Notes: generated by a model not told the origin, from the letters alone. DNA of 64,000 nt from Pedobacter nototheniae (GCF_004335085.1 NZ_RQRS01000019.1:52904-116903); one strand, 5' to 3'. Positions 45,502 to 54,773 are shown, counted from the first letter of the stretch. Numbers and translations: made by a program.

Positions 45502-47157
45502 ATGAAGAAGCTTTTAGTTTTAATTGCCCTAAGCTTGGGCATTTCTTCCGCTAATGCGCAGTTATTGGGCAAAGATCAGCCAAATTCTCGTGCGGATAGT
45601 TTGCGTGGAACTTTAACTCCACTTCGTACTTGTTACGATATTAATTATTACCACCTGGATGTTAAAATAGATATCGATCAGAAGTTTATTAGTGGAAGTA
45701 ATGAGTTTGCTTTTACTGCTACACAGGATTTCACTAAATTACAATTTGATCTTTTTGCAAATCTTAAAGTAGAGAAAGTAGTTTATCAAGGCACAGAATT
45801 ACCTTTTACAAGAGAGTATAATGCTGTATTTGTTACTTTTAATAAAACTATAAAAAAAGGTAGCAAAGAAAAGTTTACTGTTTTTTATTCGGGCAACCCG
45901 GTTATTGCAAAAAGACCACCTTGGGATGGCGGTTTTATTTTTAAGAAAGATTCGGATGGAAATCCATGGGTTTCTGTAGCCTGCCAGGGTTTTGGTGCCA
46001 GCTGCTGGTGGCCTAATAAAGATCACCAAAGTGATGAGGTGGATAGTGTTTTAATTAGCATTAGCGTACCCAAAGGTTTGCAGGAAATTTCTAACGGAAA
46101 ATTAAGAAATACTGTCGAAAAACCTGGTGGATACACTCAATATAATTGGTTTGTAAGCAATCCGATTAACAATTATAGTGTAACTTTTTACATTGGTAAA
46201 TATGCGCACTGGCAAGATACCTTCGCTGGTGAAAATGGAAACTTAAGCATCGATTATTGGTCGTTAAAAGCCGATAGTGCTAAAGCCCGCCCACACTGGG
46301 ATGCAGATGTAAAGCCGATGTTAAAATGCTTTGAATACTGGTTTGGTCCATATCCATTTTATAAGGATGGCTACAAACTTGTACAAGCTCCGCATTTAGG
46401 TATGGAACATCAAAGTGCCGTTGCTTATGGAAATCAATTTAAAAAAGGTTATTTAGGCCGCGATTTAAGTGGTACAGGCCACGGTTTAAAATGGGATTTT
46501 ATTACTATCCATGAAAGCGGACATGAGTGGTTTGGCAACAATATTACCTCGAAAGATATTGCGGATATGTGGATTCATGAAGGTTTTACCAACTACTCTG
46601 AAGTTTTATTTACGGAGTGTACCGAAAATAAGGACGCTGGTAATGAATACGCAGTTGGCCTACAGAAAATTATCTCAAACGATATTCCAATTATTGGTCC
46701 TTATGGTGTAAATAAAGAAGGATCTGGAGATATGTATCCAAAAGGTGCAAACTTGGTACACACCATCCGTCAGTTAATGAATAATGATGAAAAGTTTAGA
46801 CAATTACTTAGAGGTTTGAACAAAACTTTTTACCATAAAACCGTAACTACAGCAGAAATTGAGAATTATATTATTAAACAAAGTGGTTTAAAATTGGATA
46901 AGGTTTTCGACCAGTATTTACGCCATACTCAAATTCCAACGCTTGAATATAAAGTTAATGCAGGTATTTTATCTTATCGTTGGGTAACAGATGTAACTGG
47001 TTTTGATATGCCAATAAGAGTAACCTTAAAAAATGGTTCCTATAGTTTAATTAAACCAACCAACGATTGGAAAACCACAAAGATTGATGCGGATGTTACA
47101 GCAGCAAACTTTAAAACCGATCCTCAGTTTTATATTAAATCCAAAAGTGTAGAATAA
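45502..47157 (+). CDS. M1-family aminopeptidase, exported
   Basis: 551 residues. Signal peptide ends SSANAQ. The N-terminal beta-sandwich (YHLDVKIDIDQKFISGSNEF) is followed by the thermolysin-like domain: exopeptidase motif GMEHQSAVAYG in place of GAMEN, zinc motif HESGHEWFGNN, and the third ligand Glu in WIHEGFTNYSE. It removes N-terminal residues from peptides in the periplasm. It starts 2 bases after copy 2 of the CocE hydrolases. The terminator at 47182 closes the operon. Confidence 0.94.
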   Translation: MKKLLVLIALSLGISSANAQLLGKDQPNSRADSLRGTLTPLRTCYDINYYHLDVKIDIDQKFISGSNEFAFTATQDFTKLQFDLFANLKVEKVVYQGTELPFTREYNAVFVTFNKTIKKGSKEKFTVFYSGNPVIAKRPPWDGGFIFKKDSDGNPWVSVACQGFGASCWWPNKDHQSDEVDSVLISISVPKGLQEISNGKLRNTVEKPGGYTQYNWFVSNPINNYSVTFYIGKYAHWQDTFAGENGNLSIDYWSLKADSAKARPHWDADVKPMLKCFEYWFGPYPFYKDGYKLVQAPHLGMEHQSAVAYGNQFKKGYLGRDLSGTGHGLKWDFITIHESGHEWFGNNITSKDIADMWIHEGFTNYSEVLFTECTENKDAGNEYAVGLQKIISNDIPIIGPYGVNKEGSGDMYPKGANLVHTIRQLMNNDEKFRQLLRGLNKTFYHKTVTTAEIENYIIKQSGLKLDKVFDQYLRHTQIPTLEYKVNAGILSYRWVTDVTGFDMPIRVTLKNGSYSLIKPTNDWKTTKIDADVTAANFKTDPQFYIKSKSVE

Positions 47158-47181
47158 AAAAACTCAAAGAAATACAGTGTT

Positions 47182-47219
47182 AAAAGGTGGAAGAAATTTA
47201 AATTTCTTCCACCTTTTTT
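47182..47219 (+). terminator. Intrinsic terminator of the hydrolase operon
   Basis: AAAAGGTGGAAGAAATTT and AAATTTCTTCCACCTTTT form an almost loopless perfect stem followed by T. It lies 25 bases after the M1 peptidase stop. Confidence 0.9.
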
Positions 47220-47301
47220 ATTTTTTACTCCAAGCACAAACTTTGTATGTAAACCATTTTTACCAAAGTTTCATTTCCAAATGATCTAAAATATTTAAGC
47301 T

Positions 47302-47332
47302 ATTCGGGATGTTAGTGCAACGCATCCCGAAT
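47302..47332. repeat. REP-like hairpin related to the twin-hairpin element ends
   Basis: ATTCGGGATG (47302-47311) and CATCCCGAAT (47323-47332) form a perfect 10-bp stem. The sequence resembles the left terminal hairpin of the elements at 26213 and 32676 (TTCGAGATGTT...GCATCCCGAA) and may be a solitary unit of the same family. Confidence 0.5.
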
Positions 47333-47409
47333 AAAAAATAAATTAGGATTTTAAATCATTTCGCATCAAAATCATGGCTCCCAGGCACAAAAGGTTGAAT
47401 TTAAACCTG

Positions 47410-47467
47410 ATTGAAACGGCATCCCGACATTTTTCTGTCGGGATAGAGTGTAAAGCGGGGCTTCAAT
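47410..47467. repeat. Two-stem structured element with ATCCCGACA hairpin
   Basis: ATCCCGACA (47421-47429) pairs with TGTCGGGAT (47436-47444), and ATTGAA (47410-47415) with TTCAAT (47462-47467) can enclose it. It lies in a 490-base gene-free stretch (47158-47647) and looks like another intergenic repeat or RNA element. I cannot confirm copy number from this window. Confidence 0.4.
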
Positions 47468-47566
47468 TGCCATGTTTACCGAAGTGTTCATTTCCAAATC
47501 ATCTAAAATGTTCTGTTCGACAAGCCTTTACATACACGCAAGAAAAATTTTATTGTTGGTGCAACT

Positions 47567-47594
47567 TTTGCTTAGCTCAGTCGTCTTATATTTA
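47567..47594 (+). promoter_or_regulatory. Candidate promoter of the GIN-domain gene
   Basis: TTTG at 47567-47570 and TATATTTA at 47587-47594 with 16 bases between resemble the Bacteroidota TTTG / TAnnTTTG promoter (seven of eight in the -7 box, spacing slightly short). The start codon follows 53 bases later. Confidence 0.4.
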
Positions 47595-47647
47595 AAATTA
47601 ATAATCAGCCTAAAGGAAATTCCCTGGGGCGCTAAACCTATAAAACA

Positions 47648-48379
47648 ATGAAAAAAATATTCTCTATTCTATGTGCAGCATTAATATTTACGGCAGGTTT
47701 TAATACTGTAATGGCTGCTTCTGTTAAAAGTAATATCACTAAAATTACTGGCGATGAGCGTGAGGTAAAAAACTTTAATGGTATTGCTGCTGGTGGTCCA
47801 ATTACGGTTATTGTAAAATTAGGCAATACAGAAAGTTTAAAATTTGAAGGCGATGCTGATGCTATTTCTACTTTGGTAGCTGAAGTAAAAGGTTCTATTT
47901 TAATTATCCGCCCGGAAACAAGCTGGAAAAGTTGGTCGAGAAAATATGAAGGCAAAAAAATTATTGCTTATGTAACGGCAAAACAAATTAGCAGCTTAAC
48001 AATGAGTGGTGATGGAAGCATTTCAGTTGAGGGTACGGTTAACACTTCAGATTTAGCTACAACAATTAGCGGTTCTGGTAAAGTAAATGTAAATACAAAT
48101 GCCAGAAAGGTAACCAGTGTAATTAGTGGTTCTGGTAATTTAAATATCTCTGGCAAAACCGAAGAAGCGAGTGTAACCATCAGTGGTTCTGGCGCTTTTA
48201 ATGGCAAAAGTTTAACTACTCAAGATTTCTCTACACGCATTAGCGGTTCGGGTTCAGTTAATATTCATGCAGATCGTAAGCTTAATGTACTTATAAGCGG
48301 TTCGGGTAGCGTAAATTATAGTGGCAATCCTGAAATTGATAAAACGGTAGTTGGATCAGGAAGAATACGTAAAATATAA
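47648..48379 (+). CDS. Exported GIN-domain (DUF2807) protein
   Basis: 243 residues with signal peptide ending TVMAA. The body is a right-handed beta-helix of repeated ISGSG units (TISGSGKVNVN, VISGSGNLNIS, TISGSGAFNG, RISGSGSVNIH, LISGSGSVNYS), typical of head-GIN-domain proteins of Bacteroidota. Their role is not established; adhesion or surface polysaccharide binding has been guessed. Monocistronic with its own terminator. Confidence 0.92.
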   Translation: MKKIFSILCAALIFTAGFNTVMAASVKSNITKITGDEREVKNFNGIAAGGPITVIVKLGNTESLKFEGDADAISTLVAEVKGSILIIRPETSWKSWSRKYEGKKIIAYVTAKQISSLTMSGDGSISVEGTVNTSDLATTISGSGKVNVNTNARKVTSVISGSGNLNISGKTEEASVTISGSGAFNGKSLTTQDFSTRISGSGSVNIHADRKLNVLISGSGSVNYSGNPEIDKTVVGSGRIRKI

Positions 48380-48404
48380 TCTCATTTAAACACATAAATG
48401 ATGG

Positions 48405-48433
48405 GCGCTTGCTTTTTGCAAGCGCTTTTTTTT
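48405..48433 (+). terminator. Intrinsic terminator of the GIN-domain gene
   Basis: GCGCTTGC and GCAAGCGC form a perfect stem around TTTTT and are followed by eight T. Confidence 0.93.
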
Positions 48434-48490
48434 GTCCATATTTTTTCAATTCCAGATAAACGTTAATGTTAAAACTATTAATTTGCAGCT

Positions 48491-48937
48491 ATGCTAACAC
48501 AAACATTAATTTGGCTTTTTAATAGAGATTTAAACAAACTCAAATTTGAAATAGAATCATATAAAACAGAATCCAATCTTTGGGTTATAGACAAGGGTAT
48601 TTTAAATTCTGCTGGAAATCTTTGCTTGCATCTAATTGGAAATCTCAATACTTATATCGGTGCAACGCTTGGCCAATCAGGGTATGTGCGCAACCGAGAA
48701 TTGGAATTTTCTTTGAAAAATATTCCTCAGCAAGAACTGGTGAAAAAAATTGAGGATACCATTTTGGTTTTAAATAAAACCCTTGAAGTTTTAACAGAAA
48801 ACGACCTAAACGCTGAATATCCGCTTGTGGTTTTTGAAGATAAAATGACTACAGAATTTTTTCTCGTTCATTTAACTACCCATTTAACGTATCATTTAGG
48901 ACAAATAAACTACCACAGGCGTTTGTTGGATTTATAG
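48491..48937 (+). CDS. DinB-like metal-dependent protein (DUF1572 type)
   Basis: 148 residues, all-helical DinB/YfiT-type four-helix bundle. Candidate metal-binding histidines are in LCLHLIGNLN and in the C-terminal HLTTHLTYHLGQINYHRR. Members include thiol-transferases and proteins of unknown role. No cysteine-thiol cofactor genes are adjacent. A shared bidirectional terminator follows. Confidence 0.85.
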   Translation: MLTQTLIWLFNRDLNKLKFEIESYKTESNLWVIDKGILNSAGNLCLHLIGNLNTYIGATLGQSGYVRNRELEFSLKNIPQQELVKKIEDTILVLNKTLEVLTENDLNAEYPLVVFEDKMTTEFFLVHLTTHLTYHLGQINYHRRLLDL

Positions 48938-48956
48938 GAAAGGCAGCACTTGGAAG

Positions 48957-48998
48957 AATTCACCTGAAACGAGTGTATAATATCGTTTCAGGTGAATT
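48957..48998. terminator. Bidirectional terminator between convergent genes
   Basis: AATTCACCTGAAACGA (48957-48972) and TCGTTTCAGGTGAATT (48983-48998) make a perfect 16-bp stem with a ten-base loop. It lies between the DinB gene and the leftward outer-membrane protein gene. Confidence 0.85.
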
Positions 48999-49004
48999 AT
49001 AATT

Positions 49005-49895
49005 TTAAAACTGAACGCCAATAGCGAAGAAGTTTTCTATATAGTTAATTTTCTGACTTGCTTTATCATACTCATCATAACCTGTTGTGTGTACTGTTTT
49101 CAAATTAGTAGTACCGAGTTTAGTGGTATTTTGGAAATAAACATGTTTCCATGGATAAAATTTCAGTCCTGCCTCAACAGAAACACCATAACCTGCAACA
49201 TTCCAGTGATTGTTTCTTCCCAATTGAAATAAACGTACATCAGAGCGTGGCACAATCATTCCAAAGCCAACACCAGTTTCTAAAGTTAAAGAAGTATTTC
49301 CTGAAGGCGCAACCCAAATATCATCATAACGAGCAACTTCAATATTGGCATAATTGAAACCATCGGTATGTTCATAAGTAAGCATTTTATCCGTTACATT
49401 AATTTTTTCGCCGTTGTATGTGCCAGCCAAAGCCCCGGTTGGAACATTTTCTACAGTGATATTTGGACCGATATAGCCTGTAATTGCCACCGTTTGCGGG
49501 ATATCCATTACATATTTCATATGATCCCAACCAATTGATACGCTATAATTATCTTTTATAAAATAACCTACACGAATATTATATTGAGGCACGGAAATTA
49601 ATGCAGGGTTTAAATAATTCCAATCTAATTTTGATTGTCTATCATGCGCAACAACATCTTTTAAAGTAAAATCGTAGTTTGGCCCGGTAAATCTAATATC
49701 ACTTTTATCATACCAGGAATGGTTATACCCCCAGTGAAAAAAGAAATCGCCCTTTCGGGAAAAATTCCTTTTATGCTCAGGATTAAATAAGCTTTTTGAA
49801 GCTGGAGAATTCTCTGTTGCAGAGGTTTTTATCTCTTGGGCCTGCATCCGCCTGCCAAATAAAAGTGCAATAAATAAAATAGAAATTCGTTTCAT
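49005..49895 (-). CDS. Outer-membrane beta-barrel protein of unknown function
   Basis: 296 residues from ATG 49895, followed by a signal peptide (RISILFIALLFGRRMQAQ). The rest is alternating beta strands rich in aromatic residues: FFFHWGYNHSWYDKSDIRF, YFIKDNYSVSIGWDHMKYVM, VEAGLKFYPWKHVYFQNTTK, ending in FFAIGVQF with the C-terminal Phe typical of BAM-inserted barrels. Possibly a small porin-like barrel. It shares a direction with the DUF2490 gene upstream (86 bases). Confidence 0.82.
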   Translation of the reverse strand: MKRISILFIALLFGRRMQAQEIKTSATENSPASKSLFNPEHKRNFSRKGDFFFHWGYNHSWYDKSDIRFTGPNYDFTLKDVVAHDRQSKLDWNYLNPALISVPQYNIRVGYFIKDNYSVSIGWDHMKYVMDIPQTVAITGYIGPNITVENVPTGALAGTYNGEKINVTDKMLTYEHTDGFNYANIEVARYDDIWVAPSGNTSLTLETGVGFGMIVPRSDVRLFQLGRNNHWNVAGYGVSVEAGLKFYPWKHVYFQNTTKLGTTNLKTVHTTGYDEYDKASQKINYIENFFAIGVQF

Positions 49896-49981
49896 CGCCG
49901 CAAATTGAGCAAAAAGCAAACTCATTTACAACTTATTTAACAATTGGTATATTCTGCTTTATAAAAAATGACTTTAAAACA

Positions 49982-50689
49982 TTAAAACCTCGTATAAAGC
50001 GCCAGCTGAACAATGTTATTTATTGTATTATTATTTGCCCCATGCGATGCCTGATTCATATAGCCCGCTTCAACATCAACCGCTTTGGAGAAACGATAAC
50101 CTGCCGCCAGATACATTCTATTTTGATCGAAAAAGCTATTATTAATTTGCTTCTTATTTTGGATATTTAAGAAAACCTCATTCTGTAAAGCAACAAAAGG
50201 ACCCTTTTTAAAACCCGATTCTATTTTTTGCAAAGGCTGTATTAACCTGAAGAAATAACGAAAACGTTGTGCAAAAACATCCTCACCCGTTCTACCAATA
50301 AAACGTTGCTCTACCCTAACCCTATGGCTGGCAAATATTGAATTGAGTTTATGTGTATAAATATATTGCTCAAAAATGCGGTGCTCATTTAGGGTAAAAT
50401 TTTCAAGCCCATCTACCCTATTCTGTGTAGTTTGCCACAAATAGCCTAACGTAACATTATGCTTTTCGTTAATAAAATAAGTTAGCCCTGGTCTTACCAA
50501 CGTATTACGCATATAATCCCAACCATCGGCAGAACGTAATTGTAAATCAAACTGCAAACCCCAATGTTTATTAAATCTGGTATTATTAAGGAAGAAAAAC
50601 CAGCCAGTGTTTTGATATTGCGTTTGCGCAGATAGTTTGCTCCATGCTAAAAATAGCATTAGAGCACTTAAAAGTACTTTTCTCATCAT
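49982..50689 (-). CDS. DUF2490-family outer-membrane protein
   Basis: 235 residues from ATG 50689 (a second ATG follows directly). The signal peptide ends SKLSAQ. The DUF2490 pattern is clear: TGWFFFLNNTRFNKHWGLQF, DLQLRSADGWDYMRNTLVRP, HRVRVEQRFIG, QRFRYFFRLIQPL, ending IVQLALYTRF with C-terminal Phe. It is a predicted 12-strand-like barrel of unknown function. Confidence 0.87.
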   Translation of the reverse strand: MMRKVLLSALMLFLAWSKLSAQTQYQNTGWFFFLNNTRFNKHWGLQFDLQLRSADGWDYMRNTLVRPGLTYFINEKHNVTLGYLWQTTQNRVDGLENFTLNEHRIFEQYIYTHKLNSIFASHRVRVEQRFIGRTGEDVFAQRFRYFFRLIQPLQKIESGFKKGPFVALQNEVFLNIQNKKQINNSFFDQNRMYLAAGYRFSKAVDVEAGYMNQASHGANNNTINNIVQLALYTRF

Positions 50690-50936
50690 TAGATTAATTC
50701 CGGTAAATCTGTGTGCCGCTAAAATAATATAAATTGAATAAGCAGCCAATAAATATGTTAAACCTTTACAAATGGAGAAAATTTAAAGGCGGCAAAAGCA
50801 GCATTATTTAAATTTCATTTAGCCATAAACAATTAAAAATTTATCTTCGTTAAAGATTTGGCTATTTTAAGGAATATAAATTCGTAGGATTTGCCTTAAA
50901 TTTTTAAAAATTACAAACGTAAAATCAAAGAATAAG

Positions 50937-52130
50937 ATGATTATTGAACCAAGAATGAGGGGCTTTATCTGTTTAACTTCGCACCCAGATGGTTGCGCAC
51001 AAAACGTAAAGAACCAAATTGATTATGTAAAATCTAAAGGTGCAATTAACGGCCCTAAAAAAGTATTGGTAATTGGTGCATCAACCGGTTTCGGTTTGGC
51101 ATCAAGAATAGCCGCTGCTTTTGGTTCTGATGCTGCAACAATTGGTGTTTTCTTCGAAAAAGCGCCTTCTGAAGGCAAAACTGCATCACCAGGATGGTAC
51201 AACAGCGCTGCTTTTGAAAAAGAAGCACACGCTGCAGGTTTATATGCGAAAAGCATTAATGGTGATGCTTTCTCAAAAGAAATTAAAGAGAAAACTTTAG
51301 AATTGATTAAAGCCGATTTAGGCCAGATTGATTTAGTAATTTATAGCTTAGCTTCTCCAGTTAGGAAACACCCTGATACAGAAGTTTTACACCGCTCAGT
51401 TTTAAAGCCTATTGGCGCTCCTTTTAGCAATAAAACAGTAGATTTTCATACCGGAATAGTATCTAACGTTACTATTGAGCCAGCAAACGAAGAAGATATT
51501 ACCAATACTATTGCTGTTATGGGTGGCGAAGATTGGGCAATGTGGATTGATGCTTTAAAAGCAGAAAATTTATTGGCTGATGGCGCTACAACAGTTGCAT
51601 ATTCTTACATAGGCCCATCTTTAACTGAGGCAGTTTACCGTAAAGGAACTATCGGCCGTGCTAAAGATGATTTAGAGGCTACAGCATTTAAAATTGGTGA
51701 TACTTTAAAAGATATTAATGGAAAAGCTTACGTATCAGTAAATAAAGCATTGGTTACGCAAGCAAGTTCTGCAATTCCAGTTATTCCTTTATACATTTCG
51801 TTATTATACAAAGTAATGAAAGCTGAAGGTATACACGAGGGCACTATTGAGCAAATTCAGCGTTTATATGCCGAGCGTTTATACACAGGAAAACCTGTAC
51901 CAACAGATGAAAAAGGAAGAATTAGAATCGATGATTGGGAAATGCGTGAAGATGTACAGGCTAAAGTTGCCAAACTTTGGGAAGAAGCTACAACAGAAAC
52001 TTTACCAACTATTGGCGATTTACCAGGCTACAAATCTGATTTCTTAAGTTTATTCGGTTTCGAAATTGATAAAGTTGATTATCAAAAAGAAGCAAATGAA
52101 ATGGTAGAAATTGAAGGATTAGTTGGATAA
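50937..52130 (+). CDS. fabV: Trans-2-enoyl-CoA/ACP reductase, FabV
   Basis: 397 residues, full length. It opens with the FabV signature IIEPRMRGFICLTSHPDGCA, has NADH motif GASTGFGLASRIAAAFG, and the catalytic Tyr-(8)-Lys spacing in YRKGTIGRAK. The C-terminal region has IQRLYAERLYTGKPVPTDEK, as in this family. It reduces enoyl-ACP in the last step of fatty acid elongation, in the cytoplasm, and is a triclosan-tolerant alternative to FabI. No other fab genes are nearby. Confidence 0.96.
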   Translation: MIIEPRMRGFICLTSHPDGCAQNVKNQIDYVKSKGAINGPKKVLVIGASTGFGLASRIAAAFGSDAATIGVFFEKAPSEGKTASPGWYNSAAFEKEAHAAGLYAKSINGDAFSKEIKEKTLELIKADLGQIDLVIYSLASPVRKHPDTEVLHRSVLKPIGAPFSNKTVDFHTGIVSNVTIEPANEEDITNTIAVMGGEDWAMWIDALKAENLLADGATTVAYSYIGPSLTEAVYRKGTIGRAKDDLEATAFKIGDTLKDINGKAYVSVNKALVTQASSAIPVIPLYISLLYKVMKAEGIHEGTIEQIQRLYAERLYTGKPVPTDEKGRIRIDDWEMREDVQAKVAKLWEEATTETLPTIGDLPGYKSDFLSLFGFEIDKVDYQKEANEMVEIEGLVG

Positions 52131-52137
52131 ATAAAAT

Positions 52138-52198
52138 AATGATAGAATTTTGAATGACAGAATGAAATATACATTCACTCATTCAAAATTCTATCATT
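52138..52198. terminator. Long inverted repeat after fabV
   Basis: A 20-base arm ending GATAGAATTTTGAATGA (52138-52157) is perfectly repeated in inverted form at 52179-52198, with a 21-base spacer. There is no T-run, so it is either a terminator-like structure protecting the fabV mRNA or a small palindromic repeat. Confidence 0.5.
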
Positions 52199-52225
52199 CA
52201 AAATTCACTCACTTAATTTACCTGC

Positions 52226-52759
52226 ATGAATTTCGAACTACAACCCACACTAGAAAATGACTTATTAAAAATGATTCCGCTAAAGGAAACCGATTTTGAG
52301 GCACTCTATGCTGTCGCTTCTGATCCTTTAGTTTGGGAACAACATCCTAATAAAAATCGCTATCAGAGAGAGGTTTTTGAAAATTTCTTTAAAGGAGCTA
52401 TGGAATCACAAGGGGCATTTTTGGTTATTGAAAAAGCATCAGGCAATGTGGTGGGGAGTTCCAGATATTACGAACTCGATGAGGAAAATAAATCTGTTGC
52501 GGTTGGCTATACTTTTATAGGCCGCGATTATTGGGGCAAGGAACATAACAAGGGTATGAAAAAATTAATGCTAGATCATGCCTTTAATTTTGCAAACAAA
52601 GTTGTTTTACACATTGGAGCAGAAAACTTCCGTTCGCAAAAGGCTACAGAGAAATTAGGTGCCGTTAAAGTTGCCGAACAAGAAATTGCTTATTATGGCG
52701 AACCAACGAAATGGAATTTCCTTTATGAAATAAAAAAGGAAGACTGGCAAGGCCGATAA
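52226..52759 (+). CDS. GNAT-family N-acetyltransferase
   Basis: 177 residues. GNAT layout: LENDLLKMIPLKETDFEALY, ASGNVVGSSRYYELDEENKS, acetyl-CoA loop region GRDYWGKEHNKGMKKLMLDH, then LHIGAENFRSQKATEKLGAV. It is of the RimJ/RimL-like type that acetylates small molecules or protein N-termini. The layout resembles the acetyltransferase at 26967, but the sequences are clearly different. Confidence 0.88.
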   Translation: MNFELQPTLENDLLKMIPLKETDFEALYAVASDPLVWEQHPNKNRYQREVFENFFKGAMESQGAFLVIEKASGNVVGSSRYYELDEENKSVAVGYTFIGRDYWGKEHNKGMKKLMLDHAFNFANKVVLHIGAENFRSQKATEKLGAVKVAEQEIAYYGEPTKWNFLYEIKKEDWQGR

Positions 52760-52913
52760 TTTTCATTATCAATTTTACAACATAAGCTGTTTTCAGCCTT
52801 AAGCCGTCATACTCTACACTTTAGCTTTCTGTTTAAAATTAAGATTGCATCAGCTTTAGTTTACAGCACTTTACACGTTCAGGAATAAAATCGTGATTGT
52901 AATTTAGTATTGT

Positions 52914-52921
52914 TATATTTG
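52914..52921 (+). promoter_or_regulatory. Candidate -7 promoter element of the cold-shock-domain gene
   Basis: TATATTTG matches the Bacteroidota -7 consensus TAnnTTTG at every position, 50 bases before the start codon. A TTG at 52897-52899 is the nearest upstream element, with a short 14-base spacing. Confidence 0.4.
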
Positions 52922-52971
52922 TACAAATCAGGGATATTTCATTCCCAGATCACAAAACAATTAAATAAAAT

Positions 52972-53424
52972 ATGGCTAAATCTCAGGCAACGTACAGTAA
53001 AAAAGAGAACGAAAAGAAAAGATTAAAAAAGAAAAACGACAAACAGGAAAAAAAAGAAGAGCGCCAGGCTAACAAGAAAAACGGCTTAAGCTTAGAAGAC
53101 ATGATGGCTTATGTTGATGAAAACGGAAACATTTCATCTACACCACCAGATCCGAAGAAAAAGAAAATCATTAATACTGAAGATATCCAGATTGGCATTT
53201 CAAGACAAGAAGATATTATTGATGAAAACCCTGTTAAAAAAGGAACAGTTACGTTCTTTAATGATAGCAAAGGTTATGGCTTTATTAAAAACACTGAAAC
53301 ACAAGACAGTATTTTTGTACACGCTAATGGTTTAACCATGCAAATTAAAGAGGGCGATAAAGTGAGTTTCGAAGTAGAAATGGGTCAGAAAGGACCAACG
53401 GCCGTTAAGGTTGCTAAAATTTAA
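52972..53424 (+). CDS. Cold-shock-domain protein with basic N-terminal tail
   Basis: 150 residues. The N-terminal 65 residues are highly charged (KKENEKKRLKKKNDKQEKK) and probably disordered. The C-terminal cold-shock domain has GTVTFFNDSKGYGFIKN with RNP1 KGYGFI and RNP2 SIFVHAN, then KEGDKVSFEVEMGQKGPTAV. It should bind single-stranded RNA or DNA and act as an RNA chaperone. The lysine-rich tail is longer than in CspA-type proteins and may add nonspecific nucleic acid affinity. Confidence 0.93.
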   Translation: MAKSQATYSKKENEKKRLKKKNDKQEKKEERQANKKNGLSLEDMMAYVDENGNISSTPPDPKKKKIINTEDIQIGISRQEDIIDENPVKKGTVTFFNDSKGYGFIKNTETQDSIFVHANGLTMQIKEGDKVSFEVEMGQKGPTAVKVAKI

Positions 53425-53855
53425 TCTTTAAGTTTTACGCTCCAGTTTTAAGGTAAAGCCTTAAAACTTTCAAATTATTGCAGAATTATCTGCTGCGCCT
53501 GGTTTTATAATCATTTATAATTCCGTCTATTTAAGCATAAAACCTTGCGCATAATTTTTCCTCCCAAAGGAAATTATCCATTAAATATTATTTTATTTGT
53601 GGTATTATTTAAGTTTAATACTTTAAATAATTGGTTTCGTTTAACCACTGTTTAAGTACATATTTTAATAACCTTAGATTGAGAGCCTGAATTGCCTCGA
53701 ACTTTGGGAACTCAATTATAAAATAGTTTTTGTCATGTTCATATTCTGATCAGTTCACAAGAAGATGAAAATTTAGACAGTAGCAAAACGATGTCAATGT
53801 GAGTTGCAAGTTTTCTTTTAATCTCACCAACAAATTAAATTGAAAACTCAATTGC
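53425..53855. other. Intergenic stretch with one hairpin, no gene seen
   Basis: 431 bases without a credible gene. AGTTTTAAGG (53444-53453) and CCTTAAAACT (53459-53468) form a short hairpin that may end the cold-shock transcript. I see nothing else I can name. Confidence 0.5.
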
Positions 53856-54731
53856 TCAATTTAAAATATTTAACACTTTTTTTGCACTATCAGTACAAAT
53901 CATATCTATGCCTGCCTCAATCAAGTCCTTATATCTTATTATGGCAAGCTCATTTTTAAGTGTATCTATTCCACCATTTGTACCAAAAGATGTAATAATT
54001 CCCATTTCGTGAATTTTCTTGTAAAATGACTTTTCCTGAAGTTTTTGAGGGGTTAAGGCTACCAAGTTTTTAAAATTAATGCCAGATTTTTCAATTTTTG
54101 AAATATCCTCCCAACTGTTAAAACCTAGGGAAAGCATTAATGTTGGATATTCTTTATGTAGCTTTTGGGCACTTTTAATAGTGTAGCAAATTACAATAAC
54201 GTTGCTTTGCATATTGGTTTGCCGAACAACATCCATCATTTTGTTTGAATCGGTTCCTGGTTTCATATCCAAAAAAAGATTAACGCTATTTTTCTTCGCA
54301 ACCCTTAAAAAATCAAGTAATGTAGGTATGCTATTTTTTAAAATTTTTCCATAATCATCTTTCAAAAACAGTTTTTTTACCTCGTTGTAGTTTAACAAAT
54401 TTAAATTTCCAGAACCAGTTGTAGTCCTGTCCAGCGTACTATCGTGCAACAAAACCAGAACACTATCTTTAGTCATTCGTACATCTATTTCTTGTACAGC
54501 ACAGGGTAAAATAGCCTTTGTTTGCTGTAATGTAGCAATGTCATTTTCTGCAAAACCTGCAATCGGGCTATTGCGGTGTGCCATTACAAAAAAGCTATTT
54601 TTCTCGTTTTTCCACCTTAACTGATCTTGTAAACTTTCATGCATATTTAGGCATCTCATTTTATAGATAGGTGTATAAACAAAAGAACAATATATTAAAG
54701 CAATAATTGATGAATAAAAAAAATATTTCAT
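53856..54731 (-). CDS. Glycerophosphodiester phosphodiesterase, exported
   Basis: 291 residues, with an N-terminal hydrophobic segment (residues 2-20). GDPD catalytic residues are visible: His52-Arg53 in MAHRNSP, Glu81 and Asp83 in VQEIDVRM, and His96 in LLHDSTLDRTTTG. It hydrolyses glycerophosphodiesters to sn-glycerol-3-phosphate and an alcohol. It lies 42 bases after the TonB receptor gene, suggesting that phosphodiester or lipid-derived compounds are the substrates of that system. A second, distinct GDPD is at 62488. Confidence 0.9.
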   Translation of the reverse strand: MKYFFYSSIIALIYCSFVYTPIYKMRCLNMHESLQDQLRWKNEKNSFFVMAHRNSPIAGFAENDIATLQQTKAILPCAVQEIDVRMTKDSVLVLLHDSTLDRTTTGSGNLNLLNYNEVKKLFLKDDYGKILKNSIPTLLDFLRVAKKNSVNLFLDMKPGTDSNKMMDVVRQTNMQSNVIVICYTIKSAQKLHKEYPTLMLSLGFNSWEDISKIEKSGINFKNLVALTPQKLQEKSFYKKIHEMGIITSFGTNGGIDTLKNELAIIRYKDLIEAGIDMICTDSAKKVLNILN

Positions 54732-54773
54732 AATGGTATAATAGATACTAACTGGTGAATGATTGCTTGGAGT

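Noticed and set aside
47374..47595. 73-residue frame between the M1 operon and the GIN-domain gene
   Set aside because: It spans the structured element at 47410-47467 and a promoter-like region and has no domain; more likely non-coding.
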